Source: Afifellaceae bacterium
Lineage (GTDB): Bacteria > Pseudomonadota > Alphaproteobacteria > Rhizobiales > Afifellaceae
Length of the DNA stretch: 63,392 nucleotides
Reading direction: 5' to 3'
Assembly (NCBI GenBank): GCA_028281235.1
Contig: JANQKG010000059.1
Coordinates: 1-63,392 of the forward strand
Within the stretch, counting starts at the first letter, position 1, and each line of letters opens with the position of its first letter. The notes beneath the pieces were generated by a model. That model was not told the origin of the DNA. It saw only the letters and a list, made by a program, of their open reading frames with translations, and did not search any database. Below, in pieces: positions 46,874 to 55,178 of the stretch. Position numbers and translations under genes: made by a program.

Positions 46874-47731
46874 ATGCCGGATTTTCCGATCGTCGACAGC
46901 CACATCCATCTCGTCGATCCGAAACGTCTGTCCTACGGCTGGACGGCGGATGCGCCGTCCCTCAATCGCCAGGTCCTGCCGAGCGACCTCTTCGCTGCTG
47001 CAGCGCCGGTTGAGATTGAGGCGTTCGTATTCGTCGAGGTCGATGTTGATACGCCGCTGCACCTTGATGAAGCGGCGTGGATATCGGAGCTGGCGGAATC
47101 GGAGCCGCGGCTGAAAGCCATGACCGCGTCGCTGCCGCTTGAGCAGGGTGAAGCGATCGCGCCCGACCTGGAAAAGCTCTTACAGCACAAAACGTTCCGC
47201 GCGGTGCGGCGGCTCATTCAAAGCCAGCCTGATCCGGAATTCTGCATCCAGCCGGACTTCGTCGCCGGCGTGAGGCTCCTGGCAGCGCAGGACATCGCGT
47301 TTGAGATCTGCATCTACCACCACCAGTTCGCCAACGCCATCAAGCTGGCGCAGCAATGCCCGGAGGTGCGTTTCGTGCTCGACCACATCGCCAAGCCGGC
47401 GATCAAGAACGGGCTGCTGGATCCGTGGCGCCAGCACATGAAGGAGATGGCCGCGCTGCCCAATGTCTGGTGCAAGATTTCCGGCGTCGCCACGGAAGCC
47501 GATCACAAGAACTGGACGCGCGACCAACTCAAGCCCTACATCGTGCACGCCATCGAGAGCTTTGACTTTGACCGCGTCATGTTCGGCGGCGACTGGCATG
47601 TGGCAGAGCTCGCCATTGCCTATCCGGATTGGGTGGCGCTGGTCGATTGGGTCGTGGAGGGCGCGAGCGCGGAGGAGAAGCAAAAACTCTTTCGCGACAA
47701 CGCCACGCGCTTCTATCGCATGGATGGCTGA
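46874..47731 (+). CDS. Amidohydrolase 2 family protein (L-fuconolactonase-like)
   Basis: 285 residues. The metal-binding and TIM-barrel landmarks are IVDSHIHLVDPKRLSYGWTA at the N-terminus, FVLDHIAKPAIKNGLLDPWR mid-protein and FDRVMFGGDWHVAELAIAYP near the C-terminus. This arrangement is that of COG3618 lactonases (fuconolactonase and related sugar lactone hydrolases). Substrate not determinable; no sugar dehydrogenase is adjacent. Confidence 0.88.
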   Translation: MPDFPIVDSHIHLVDPKRLSYGWTADAPSLNRQVLPSDLFAAAAPVEIEAFVFVEVDVDTPLHLDEAAWISELAESEPRLKAMTASLPLEQGEAIAPDLEKLLQHKTFRAVRRLIQSQPDPEFCIQPDFVAGVRLLAAQDIAFEICIYHHQFANAIKLAQQCPEVRFVLDHIAKPAIKNGLLDPWRQHMKEMAALPNVWCKISGVATEADHKNWTRDQLKPYIVHAIESFDFDRVMFGGDWHVAELAIAYPDWVALVDWVVEGASAEEKQKLFRDNATRFYRMDG

Positions 47732-47738
47732 TTGGGCC

Positions 47739-48257
47739 TCAGCCGCGCGGGCAGCCTAGGGTTAAGGGCGGGTCAGCCCATTCGGGGTAGATGCGCTGAG
47801 CGCCGAAATCGTTGTCGATGGGAATCCGGCCCTCCGCACGCCCTGCACTGGCCGGCAGATGTTCGGACCTCAGCACACCCGCTTGAGCCATCGCGGCAAC
47901 GTAATTGTCGACCTCCCGGTCGTCCTGTGACCATCCCGGCGCATTCTCGATTCCCGACACGCCGGCGCGCCGGGCACTGCCGACGGCGTTTATGTAGAAC
48001 CACGTCGCCGCGTGGGCGAACTCGCGAAGCGTGTCCTGTGTGCAATTGTCTTTGAGCCGCTCGAAAGCCGCGCGAACCGAACTCCGATACGTCTTGCCGC
48101 GATCAAAGTCCGGGTTGATGTCGGAGAAGCTCGGCACCTCGGAGCTGACCGGCAGCGGCTCGTACCGCACGGTCGATATGGACCAGAATTGCTGCGCGAT
48201 AAGGATCACCCCGACGAGGATCACGATACGCAGCGGCCATCCGATCTCGCTCATCAT
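47739..48257 (-). CDS. Small membrane-anchored hypothetical protein, paralog of the next gene
   Basis: 172 residues from ATG 48257 with GGGATAGG upstream (a second ATG follows at once). An N-terminal membrane segment (WPLRIVILVGVILIAQQFWS) precedes an extracytoplasmic region with two Cys. The block YRSSVRAAFERLKDNCTQDT, LREFAHAATWFYINAV matches YYDAYQASFAALNESCSEAA, RKAYAVAFVELVERA in the upstream gene, with one conserved Cys. The C-terminus ends LGCPRG. No family recognised. One bp after the previous stop. Confidence 0.7.
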   Translation of the reverse strand: MMSEIGWPLRIVILVGVILIAQQFWSISTVRYEPLPVSSEVPSFSDINPDFDRGKTYRSSVRAAFERLKDNCTQDTLREFAHAATWFYINAVGSARRAGVSGIENAPGWSQDDREVDNYVAAMAQAGVLRSEHLPASAGRAEGRIPIDNDFGAQRIYPEWADPPLTLGCPRG

Positions 48258-48258
48258 C

Positions 48259-48789
48259 CTATCCCTTTGCGCTCAACGGCTCACAGCGAACAACGTCGAT
48301 GGGCTTGCCGTCGGTGTCGCGTATCAGTCCGTCTCGTTCCCGAACAGACCCGGCGTCCTTGAACATCCGGCGGAAGGCGCGCGACGGGATGTCTTCGTTT
48401 CTGATCACATTCCGCGCGGCCGCGTCGGAGAACTGAAGGATGATGTCGTAGCCATTTGCGGGAACGTTCATGGGTTCGCTTCGCCGGTCGGCACGCTTGG
48501 CGCGCTCCACGAGTTCCACGAAGGCAACGGCATAAGCCTTTCGAGCCGCCTCCGAGCAGCTCTCGTTCAGGGCGGCAAACGACGCCTGATAGGCGTCATA
48601 ATAATCCGCCACGCTGTGCGTTGTCGGGCGAAGCCGCTCGGGGCGTTCGCCAAGCTCCGCCACGATGGCGTCCTTGGCCGATTCCAAGATCGCCGCCTCT
48701 TCCGCCGAAGGCGCTGCGCGAAACATGACAAGATAGGTCGCGCCGAACGCGGCGCCGAAGAGCAGCACTGCAGCAATAAGCGTTTTCAT
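48259..48789 (-). CDS. Small membrane-anchored hypothetical protein, paralog of the next gene
   Basis: 176 residues from ATG 48789 (MKTLIAAVLLFGAAFGATYL). An N-terminal signal anchor or signal peptide, then a helical extracytoplasmic domain with Cys in ALNESCSEAARK and near the end (VVRCEPLSAKG). The frame runs upstream to 48894 without homology. It is one bp from the downstream paralog; the two form a tight gene pair, without recognised function. Confidence 0.7.
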   Translation of the reverse strand: MKTLIAAVLLFGAAFGATYLVMFRAAPSAEEAAILESAKDAIVAELGERPERLRPTTHSVADYYDAYQASFAALNESCSEAARKAYAVAFVELVERAKRADRRSEPMNVPANGYDIILQFSDAAARNVIRNEDIPSRAFRRMFKDAGSVRERDGLIRDTDGKPIDVVRCEPLSAKG

Positions 48790-48890
48790 TGGACGCCCCT
48801 GAGACAGGCCACCAGCTAAGGCGTCATTACTTAAGAACCGGAAAACGCGTGCGGTATCCGAAGGATGAATCTGCGGCGCACAGATTGCCC

Positions 48891-49577
48891 TCAATCCACC
48901 TCGCGCACCTGCCCTGCGGCAAAGACCGGCTTCAGGAAATCCGGCCGCTTGAGGCCGGCTTTCACCTTGGCCTCAAGTTCGGACTCTGCTGCGCGGACGG
49001 CGGCGAGCGCTTCGATTGTGCGCTCTGCCAGCCTCAGCGGCACGACAACGACACCATCTTCGTCGGCGACCACGATGTCGCCAGCCTCCACAGCAATGCC
49101 TCCGATCACGACGGGCAGGCCGACGCTACCCGGCCCGGTCTTGGCCGGCGAGTTCGGCGTCACGCCGGCTGCAAAGCAGGGCAGACCGACACCGCGGATG
49201 CCGGCGGTGTCGCGTACCAGCCCGTCGGTGACGAAGCCGGCGATGCCGCAATTCTTCATCATGCCGATCAGAAGATCGCCAAGGACCGCCGTGGCGCTGA
49301 AGCCATCGGTGGCGCACATGACGACATCGCCGGGCTTGGCGACCTCCAGCGTGCCGAACAGAGCCAGCACATCGCCTGGCCCCGGGTCGCACGTGATGGC
49401 CGTACCGACAAAGCTGGTCTCCTTGCCGATCGGCTTGATTGTGTGATGGAGCGCGCCGCGGCCGCCCATGGAATCGACCAGGTGGCCGGTCTGAGCGTCG
49501 GCGAAGGCGGCGAGCTGCGCCGCGCTCGGCCGCGGAAAATTGCGGCGCAGCGTCAGGATCGGCGGGTCTTCGATCAT
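48891..49577 (-). CDS. RraA-like / 4-hydroxy-4-methyl-2-oxoglutarate aldolase-like protein
   Basis: 228 residues of the RraA/MenG-like family: DSMGGRGALHHTIKPIGKET, GTAITCDPGPGDVLALFGTL, GVVTDGLVRDT-type segment with FVTDGLVRDTAGIRGVGLPC, and DIVVADEDGVVVVPLRLAER. Family members are HMG/CHA aldolases or regulators of RNase E; the neighbouring tautomerase with a 4-bp overlap (ATGA) points to an aromatic meta-cleavage-type catabolic role rather than RraA regulation. Confidence 0.85.
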   Translation of the reverse strand: MIEDPPILTLRRNFPRPSAAQLAAFADAQTGHLVDSMGGRGALHHTIKPIGKETSFVGTAITCDPGPGDVLALFGTLEVAKPGDVVMCATDGFSATAVLGDLLIGMMKNCGIAGFVTDGLVRDTAGIRGVGLPCFAAGVTPNSPAKTGPGSVGLPVVIGGIAVEAGDIVVADEDGVVVVPLRLAERTIEALAAVRAAESELEAKVKAGLKRPDFLKPVFAAGQVREVD

Positions 49578-49792
49578 GACGAGGGTTTTACCGAGGATTT
49601 TGGCATTGGGCGCTCGGAGAAGAGCACCCCGCCTTTCATCTTGTGCGCCTTCGGCGCTTCGACGAGCTGCACGGTGACGACCTCCGCCTTCACATCCAGG
49701 TTCTGCACCACCGCCTCGGTGATGTCCTTCATCAGCGCGCGCTTCTTCTCCGGCGTGCGGCCTTCGGCGAGATAGACGATGACTTCAGGCAT
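49574..49792 (-). CDS. 4-oxalocrotonate tautomerase family protein
   Basis: 72 residues: MPEVIVYLAEGRTPEKKRAL, then MKDITEAVVQNLDVKAEVVT and VQLVEAPKAHKMKGGVLFSE. Pro-2, exposed after Met removal, is the catalytic base of this family. Probably isomerises an enol/keto intermediate. Overlaps the downstream RraA-like gene by four bases, so the two are probably an operon. Confidence 0.88.
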   Translation of the reverse strand: MPEVIVYLAEGRTPEKKRALMKDITEAVVQNLDVKAEVVTVQLVEAPKAHKMKGGVLFSERPMPKSSVKPSS

Positions 49793-49844
49793 GAGGCTCC
49801 TCCCAGCAGTGGCATAAGAGCCAAGCGCGGCGGCAATGGCAATC

Positions 49845-50684
49845 TTATTGATCGCCGGCCCAGCCGCGCCGCTTCAATCGCTGCTCCAGCCCCCGTACCA
49901 TCAGCGACAGCGACAGCGTCATGACCAGATAGAGGAAGGCGACGACGTTGTAAGTCTCAAAGAAGAGGAAGGTCGAAGCGGAATAGACCTTGCCGAGCTG
50001 GGTGATATCCTGCACGCCGAGCGCGGAGACCAGCGCAGAATCCTTGATCATGGCGACGAAATCGTTGCCGAGCGGCGGCAGCACGGTGCGCACCGCTTGC
50101 GGCAGGATGACAAGACGATAGGTCTGGCCACGCTTCAGGCCGAGCGAGCGGGCGGCCTCTATGTGCCCCTTGGGCACCGCCTCGATCCCGGCGCGGAAGA
50201 TTTCGGCGAGATAGGCGGAATAGCTGATCGTCAGCGCCACGATGGCGCGCCAGGTGAGATCGAAGTCGCGCACCGTCAGCGCAGGCAGAAAGCCGGCATC
50301 GATCGCCCAGGCGAACACCCAGTTCCACGCGACGACAAGCTGTGGCGCGCCGACAAAGGCGACATAGAAGAGCAGCACCAGAACCGGAATGCCGCGCACG
50401 ATCTCCACATAGAAGGTCGCGATTTCGCGCACGATGCGCGACGGCGACAGCCGGCCGAGCGCCACGATAAGACCAAGGGCGGCAGCGAGCGCAAAAGCCA
50501 CGATGGTGACCCAGAGCGTCACCACGACGCCGTGTCGCAGGGCGGCGAAGATGATCCGGTAATCGCTGTCGGCGACGATCAGCCAGGCAAAGAGCACCGC
50601 CAGGAGCAAAGCGGCGATCAGCCAATAGGGAATCTCGCGGCGGGGACGGCGCGGCGGAGCGGCGTCATCTGCTCGGTCGGTCAT
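49845..50684 (-). CDS. Amino acid ABC transporter permease (HisM/GlnP type)
   Basis: 279 residues from ATG 50684 (MTDRADDAAPPRRPRREIPY); the frame extends upstream to 50876 only because it reads through a repeat. Membrane segments include LIAALLLAVLFAWLIVADS and VVVTLWVTIVAFALAAALG; the EAA-like loop AARSLGLKRGQTYRLVILPQ and KDSALVSALGVQDITQLGKV are characteristic of polar amino acid permeases. The binding protein gene lies upstream, but no ATPase gene is in the window. Confidence 0.93.
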   Translation of the reverse strand: MTDRADDAAPPRRPRREIPYWLIAALLLAVLFAWLIVADSDYRIIFAALRHGVVVTLWVTIVAFALAAALGLIVALGRLSPSRIVREIATFYVEIVRGIPVLVLLFYVAFVGAPQLVVAWNWVFAWAIDAGFLPALTVRDFDLTWRAIVALTISYSAYLAEIFRAGIEAVPKGHIEAARSLGLKRGQTYRLVILPQAVRTVLPPLGNDFVAMIKDSALVSALGVQDITQLGKVYSASTFLFFETYNVVAFLYLVMTLSLSLMVRGLEQRLKRRGWAGDQ

Positions 50685-50699
50685 GGGCTTGACGCGCAG

Positions 50700-50870
50700 A
50701 TGCGGTCCGGCAGGGCCCGTTCCTCTCCCCGCCGGGGAGAGGTCGGCCTGGCGCAGCCCCACGGGCGAAGACAGGCCGGGTGAGGGGGATGCGTTGGTGT
50801 CTGCCCCCTCACCTGACGCATGCCTGACGGCCTGCGTCGTCCTCTCCCCATTGGGGAGAGGAGCGCGCCG
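50700..50870. repeat. Composite GC-rich palindromic repeats between the binding protein and permease genes
   Basis: Contains CCTCTCCCCGCCGGGGAGAGG, CAGGCCGGGTGAGGGGG and CCTCTCCCCATTGGGGAGAGG, relatives of the elements at 11151-11212 and 56795-56920. It fills the 222-bp gap between two genes of one probable operon; the gap holds no gene. Confidence 0.75.
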
Positions 50871-50906
50871 TGCCACATAGACTAGCGCTCGGACAAGGTG
50901 CTGCCG

Positions 50907-51692
50907 TTATTGCCCAGCCCGATATTCGAAGAACCATTTCTGGTTCAGCGCCTCCAGCGTCCCGTCGGCACGCATCTCGGCGAGCGCTGCATTGACGGGA
51001 CCGACGAGGTCGGAGCCCGGCGTGAAGATGAAGCCGAACTCCTCGGTGCCAAGCGGATCGCCAACGATCTTGAAGGCGCCGGGCGAGGCGCCGATATAGC
51101 CGGCCGCGCTGGTCTTATCCATCAGCACCAGGTCGACGTCGCCGGTCTTCAGCGCCTGCACCGATGCCCCGAAGGTCTCAAAGAGCTTGATGCGCGGATT
51201 GGCCTCGTCGCCGTCGAGCACATTGTAGACGGCGGTGTAGAAGTTGGTGGTGCCGGCCTGGGCGCCGACCAGGAAACTCTCGTCAGCGGCGAATGTCTCC
51301 GCGTTTGTGAACCGCTCCTCGTCGGCGCGCACAAGCATGAATTGCTCCGACACCATGTAGGGATCGGAGAAATCCACCTGCTCTTTGCGCTCGTCAGTGA
51401 TGGTAATGCCGTCCATGCCGACATCGAACTGGCCTTCGCGCACGGCCTGGATCATCGTGTCCCAGCTCGACAGATGCCAATCGAGATCGATGTTCAACCG
51501 CTTGGCGATCTCGTCGAAGGCGTCGTACTCCCAGCCGATCCCCTCGCCTGTCGCCGGGTCGGCGAAGTTGAGCGGCACGTAGGCGTTCTCCGTCACCGCC
51601 TTAACGGAGCGGCCGCCGAGATCGGGAAGCTCGGCGAAGGCAAGAGCTGCGGAGAGGACAAGAGCGGCGGCGGCAATCAGGGTCCGGATCAT
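50907..51692 (-). CDS. Amino acid ABC transporter substrate-binding protein
   Basis: 261 residues from ATG 51692; signal peptide [23 protein letters not shown]_bac_3 family: [76 protein letters not shown] and [20 protein letters not shown]. Binds a polar amino acid or related compound in the periplasm. Upstream of the permease, separated by repeats. Confidence 0.93.
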   Translation of the reverse strand: MIRTLIAAAALVLSAALAFAELPDLGGRSVKAVTENAYVPLNFADPATGEGIGWEYDAFDEIAKRLNIDLDWHLSSWDTMIQAVREGQFDVGMDGITITDERKEQVDFSDPYMVSEQFMLVRADEERFTNAETFAADESFLVGAQAGTTNFYTAVYNVLDGDEANPRIKLFETFGASVQALKTGDVDLVLMDKTSAAGYIGASPGAFKIVGDPLGTEEFGFIFTPGSDLVGPVNAALAEMRADGTLEALNQKWFFEYRAGQ

Positions 51693-51790
51693 GATGACGG
51701 CTCCGACAAGCGTTTCTTGTCTCTGATAGTAGCGGCCGCGGCGCGGTTTGGGGAGAGCAGGCATAGGCATCGACCGCCGCCTCGCCTGCT

Positions 51791-53284
51791 CTATAGAAGC
51801 TTCCCCTGCCCTTCGGGAGGCTTTTTGCGCGGCAGTGAGCGCCGCGACTTGGGCCGTCCAGGACCTGAAACCGTGGCGCCGAAGTCGCCGCGCGCCACGC
51901 GGATCATCAGCGGATCGCCGGTTCTGACCTGATCGGCATCGCGCACGGCGTCACCGGCGGGGCCGACAACCAGCGCATAGCCGCGATCGAGCACCGCTTC
52001 ATAGGAATAAGAGCGCATCAGCCGCGCGCTCTGCTCAAAGCGCTGGCGCTGGCGCTCCAGGTAGCGGACGACGCCTGCGATGTCGTGGCGCGGTGCCAGC
52101 GCATCGAAGGTGCGGCGCGCGTGGCGAACCATCGCGACATTGGCCTGCCGGGCGCGGCCGGCCATGCCGGCGAGACGCTCGCGGCGCAGCGCGAAGCTCC
52201 GTGTCAGGAGTGGCGGTGTCAGGCGTACGCCGTAAGCCTGATAGGCCGTGCGTTTCTTCGCAACCTCGCCCACCAGCGAGCGGCCCAGCCGGCCGCCGAC
52301 ATCGTCGAGCTTCTGCCGGCGCAGCGCCAGCAATTCGTCAAGCGACGGCAATGCGCGCGCAAGAGCTGCGAAGTCGCGGCGGCGCCCTTCCATCAAGCGG
52401 TGCTGCGCCAGTGCATGGCGGCTCGCCAGGTCGCGCGTCTGCGCGACTAGCTCCAGCCGCACCGGGACGGCCATCTCCGCCGCGCCGGTCGGCGTCGGCG
52501 CGCGAAGATCGGCGGCGTGGTCGATCAGCGTCCAGTCCGTCTCGTGGCCGACGGCGGAGATGACCGGAATGTCGCTGGCCGCCACGGCGCGCACGGCGAT
52601 CTCCTCGTTGAAGGCCCACAAATCTTCGATCGAGCCACCGCCGCGCGCGACGATGAGAAGATCGGGGCGCGATAAGGCTCCACCTTCAGCGATGGCGTTG
52701 AAGCCGCGCATTGCGGCGGCCACTTCCTCCGCCGCGCCCTCGCCCTGCACGCGGACCGGCCACACCAGAACGCGGCTTGGAAAGCGGTCGCGCAGCCGAT
52801 GCAGGATGTCGCGGATGACAGCGCCGGTCGGCGACGTGACGACGCCGATGACGCGCGGGAGATAGGGGAGCGGCCGCTTGCGCGCCGGATCGAAGAGGCC
52901 CTCGGCGGCGAGCTTCTTGCGGCGCTCCTCTAGAAGCGCCATCAGCGCGCCGGCGCCGGCCGGCTCCAGATGGTCGACGACGATCTGGTAGCGTGACCGG
53001 CTGGGATAGGTGGTGAGCCGCCCGGTCGCCACCATCTCCAGCCCTTCCTCCGGTTTGAAGCGGAGACGCTGCACCGTTGAGCGCCACACAACGGCGTCGA
53101 GCGCGGCGCGCTCGTCCTTCAGCGTGAAGTAGCAATGGCCGGAGGCGGCGGCGCCGCGAAAGCCGGATATCTCACCGCGCACGCGCACATGCTCGTAATT
53201 CTCCTCCACCGTGCGCTTCAGCGCGGCGGAGAGCTCCGAGACGGTGTATTCCGCGACGTTGGAGGGGGAGGCGGGCTGATTCAT
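51791..53284 (-). CDS. xseA: Exodeoxyribonuclease VII large subunit XseA
   Basis: 497 residues from ATG 53284 ([20 protein letters not shown]). The N-terminal OB-fold ([38 protein letters not shown]) is followed by the catalytic core with [39 protein letters not shown] and [20 protein letters not shown], then the long helical C-terminus with [15 protein letters not shown]. It forms ExoVII with XseB (not in the window) and degrades single-stranded DNA. An antitoxin gene ends 7 bp upstream. Confidence 0.95.
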   Translation of the reverse strand: MNQPASPSNVAEYTVSELSAALKRTVEENYEHVRVRGEISGFRGAAASGHCYFTLKDERAALDAVVWRSTVQRLRFKPEEGLEMVATGRLTTYPSRSRYQIVVDHLEPAGAGALMALLEERRKKLAAEGLFDPARKRPLPYLPRVIGVVTSPTGAVIRDILHRLRDRFPSRVLVWPVRVQGEGAAEEVAAAMRGFNAIAEGGALSRPDLLIVARGGGSIEDLWAFNEEIAVRAVAASDIPVISAVGHETDWTLIDHAADLRAPTPTGAAEMAVPVRLELVAQTRDLASRHALAQHRLMEGRRRDFAALARALPSLDELLALRRQKLDDVGGRLGRSLVGEVAKKRTAYQAYGVRLTPPLLTRSFALRRERLAGMAGRARQANVAMVRHARRTFDALAPRHDIAGVVRYLERQRQRFEQSARLMRSYSYEAVLDRGYALVVGPAGDAVRDADQVRTGDPLMIRVARGDFGATVSGPGRPKSRRSLPRKKPPEGQGKLL

Positions 53285-53291
53285 GGCTCGG

Positions 53292-53684
53292 CTACCGACC
53301 CGCCGGCGTATGCTCGGCGCCGGCAGACGTGAGAGGCATATCGAGCACGATGTCGGTATACACCACCCGCGGCGCCTGCGTGCGGCCCTGCCCCTTCTCA
53401 AACCGGACAAGCCCGTAGCGTTCCATAGTGCGCAATGTCCGCGACAGGTTTGAGGGCGCCCGCCCGGTCTTCTCGGCCAATTCGCTCAGCGAGCCCGGTC
53501 TGGTCTCCGCGATGAGCGCAAGCAATGCCCGATTCCGGTCGGAGAGTACCTTGGCGAAGCTCTCGATAGAGGTGAACCAGACCTTGGGCTCTCCAGGAGA
53601 CGGCTTGAGCTCGCCTCTGGCAATGGCCATGCTGCGCGCCTTGAACGCGTCATAAGATGCAATCCCCACCTTGAGCTTCGTCAT
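53292..53684 (-). CDS. Helix-turn-helix antitoxin, TumA-like (HVO_A0114 family)
   Basis: 130 residues. The winged helix-turn-helix is SLSELAEKTGRAPSNLSRTL then RTMERYGLVRFEKGQG near residues 65-105, preceded by WFTSIESFAKVLSDRNRALL. This is the HVO_A0114/MarR-like antitoxin class found beside TumE (DUF6516) toxins. Its start overlaps the toxin stop (ATGA). It would bind DNA to autoregulate the pair, and it sits 7 bp ahead of xseA. Confidence 0.8.
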   Translation of the reverse strand: MTKLKVGIASYDAFKARSMAIARGELKPSPGEPKVWFTSIESFAKVLSDRNRALLALIAETRPGSLSELAEKTGRAPSNLSRTLRTMERYGLVRFEKGQGRTQAPRVVYTDIVLDMPLTSAGAEHTPAGR

Positions 53685-54052
53685 GGCAGAACGCCTTTCT
53701 CTCTCAAGACCGCATCAACCTGTTCCCAAAAATCGGCAAGCAAGCTTGCGGCATCTTCATAATCATACGGGCGAACAGTCCTAAGCCGATGGCGGTGATC
53801 ATGAGCCCGCCGTCGACGGGCGCCCGGTCCACGCCCGTGGCTAACCGGATGGGCGTTGTCGAAACCAACAAGACGCTCGCCTGCTCCATCGTGAAGCGTC
53901 AGGCTGTAACTCAGGCCATGTGGCCGCTCCGGGCTGGGCACCACGCGCCGCACGACAAACCTAACGTAGTAGCTTCCCTGCGAATCAACGAAAAACGTCA
54001 CGCCATTCGGCGCCAATAGTGCATCCAGCCCCAGATCTCGTTCGACGGCCAT
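53681..54052 (-). CDS. TumE-like toxin (DUF6516 family)
   Basis: 123 residues from ATG 54052 (MAVERDLGLDALLAPNGVTF), which has no clear ribosome binding site; the frame continues upstream but without homology. The pattern FFVDSQGSYYVRFVVRRVVP, PHGLSYSLTLHDGAGERLVG, FDNAHPVSHGRGPG and DHRHRLRTVRPYDYEDAASL fits the TumE/DUF6516 toxin family. Toxin-first order with an overlapping HTH antitoxin is typical of this system. A start in an AT-rich GTATATATT leader could mean a near-leaderless transcript. Divergent to rsmE. Confidence 0.82.
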   Translation of the reverse strand: MAVERDLGLDALLAPNGVTFFVDSQGSYYVRFVVRRVVPSPERPHGLSYSLTLHDGAGERLVGFDNAHPVSHGRGPGARRRRAHDHRHRLRTVRPYDYEDAASLLADFWEQVDAVLREKGVLP

Positions 54053-54165
54053 AATATATACTATCAGACGGTGATAACAATGGGAATGCGCGCTGCGCGC
54101 CGCTTGTCGTCCCATACAGAACCGAACAGCTTGACGCGGCTTCGGCTGCTCTTCAAGCGAAAGCC

Positions 54166-54903
54166 ATGACCTACGATTTTCGCGCGAAGCGGCTCTTTGT
54201 GGAGGCGGACCTTGCCGCGGGCGCGGAGATCGCGGCGAACCGCGACCAGGCCAATTACCTCCTCAATGTGCTGCGGCTGAAGGCAGGCGCCGCCATCCTC
54301 CTCTTCAACGGGCGCGACGGCGAATGGCGCGCGTCGATTGCGAACGCCGGCAAGAAGCGTTGCGTGCTTCGCGCTGAGGAACAGGTGCGGGGGCAGACGC
54401 CGCTCAACGATCTCCACTATCTCTTCGCGCCGCTGAAGCATGCGCGGCTCGACTACATGGTGCAGAAGGCCGTGGAAATGGGCGTCGGGCGGCTGTCGCC
54501 GGTCATCACGGCATTCACGCAGACAAGCCGCGTCAACACGAAGCGCATGCGGGCCAATGCGATAGAGGCCGCCGAGCAATGCGGCGTGCTTGCGACCCCG
54601 CCGGTCGACACGCCACGCAGGCTCGCCGAGGTGCTGGCGAACTGGGACGCGAACCGGAGGCTCATCTTCTGCGACGAAGCGGCGCCAACGGCGAGCCCGG
54701 CGGAGATTTTGGGACAGCTTCCACGCGGCCCGGCGGCGCTTCTGATCGGCCCGGAGGGCGGGTTCTCCGACGATGAGCGCGACGATCTCCTGGCGCGTCC
54801 CTCCGTCACCGCCCTGTCCCTTGGCCCGCGCATCCTGCGCGCCGACACGGCCGCAATCGCCGCGCTGGCGCTCGTCCAGTCATTCATCGGCGATTGGCGA
54901 TAA
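54166..54903 (+). CDS. rsmE: 16S rRNA (uracil(1498)-N(3))-methyltransferase RsmE
   Basis: 245 residues. SPOUT-family landmarks: an N-terminal PUA-like part (YDFRAKRLFVEADLAAGAEI), LKHARLDYMVQKAVEMGVGR, then the SAM-binding knot LIGPEGGFSDDERDDLL and LSLGPRILRADTAAIAALAL. It methylates U1498 of 16S rRNA. Short divergent gap to the TumE gene; a repeat block and gshA follow. Confidence 0.95.
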   Translation: MTYDFRAKRLFVEADLAAGAEIAANRDQANYLLNVLRLKAGAAILLFNGRDGEWRASIANAGKKRCVLRAEEQVRGQTPLNDLHYLFAPLKHARLDYMVQKAVEMGVGRLSPVITAFTQTSRVNTKRMRANAIEAAEQCGVLATPPVDTPRRLAEVLANWDANRRLIFCDEAAPTASPAEILGQLPRGPAALLIGPEGGFSDDERDDLLARPSVTALSLGPRILRADTAAIAALALVQSFIGDWR

Positions 54904-54951
54904 AAGCCTTTGACGCGCCGCAGCGCAGGACTATGGTCCGGGCCGTCTTCA

Positions 54952-55168
54952 AGAGCCTTATCCATTCTGACCCAAATCAGAATGGGGGCTCATCTTTTCG
55001 CTGGAGCATGATCTTGTCCGAAAATCGGTTCCCACTTTTCGGGATCATGAGTCTTTGCCGGAGCATGATCTTGTCCGAAAACCGGTTCCCACTTTTCGGG
55101 ATCATGAGTCTTTGCCGGAGCATGATCTTGTCCGAAAACCGGTTCCCACTTTTCGGGATCATGCTCTA
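54952..55168. repeat. Two-module palindromic repeat, copy 3, with module 2 triplicated in tandem
   Basis: Module 1 (AAGAGCCTTATCCATTCTGA) is followed by three 57-bp units starting at 55003, 55060 and 55117. Each contains GGAGCATGATCTTGTCCGAA, a CGGTTCCCA block and TTTTCGGGATCATG; the first two end in AGTCTTTGCC. The last bases (CTCTAAGGAG) run into the gshA ribosome binding site. Palindromic units of fixed period without spacer variation are not a CRISPR. Confidence 0.9.
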
Positions 55169-55178
55169 AGGAGCGCGC

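Noticed and set aside
50685-50876. 64-residue N-terminal extension of the amino acid permease
   Set aside because: It translates GC-rich intergenic repeats; homology begins after the ATG at 50684.
53285-53410. N-terminal extension of XseA
   Set aside because: This frame overlaps the antitoxin gene in another frame; XseA homology and conserved start begin at 53284.
55003-55168. Possible mini-CRISPR (three repeats)
   Set aside because: Units are contiguous at 57 bp with no unique spacer, are strongly palindromic and have single copies elsewhere in the window. No cas genes.
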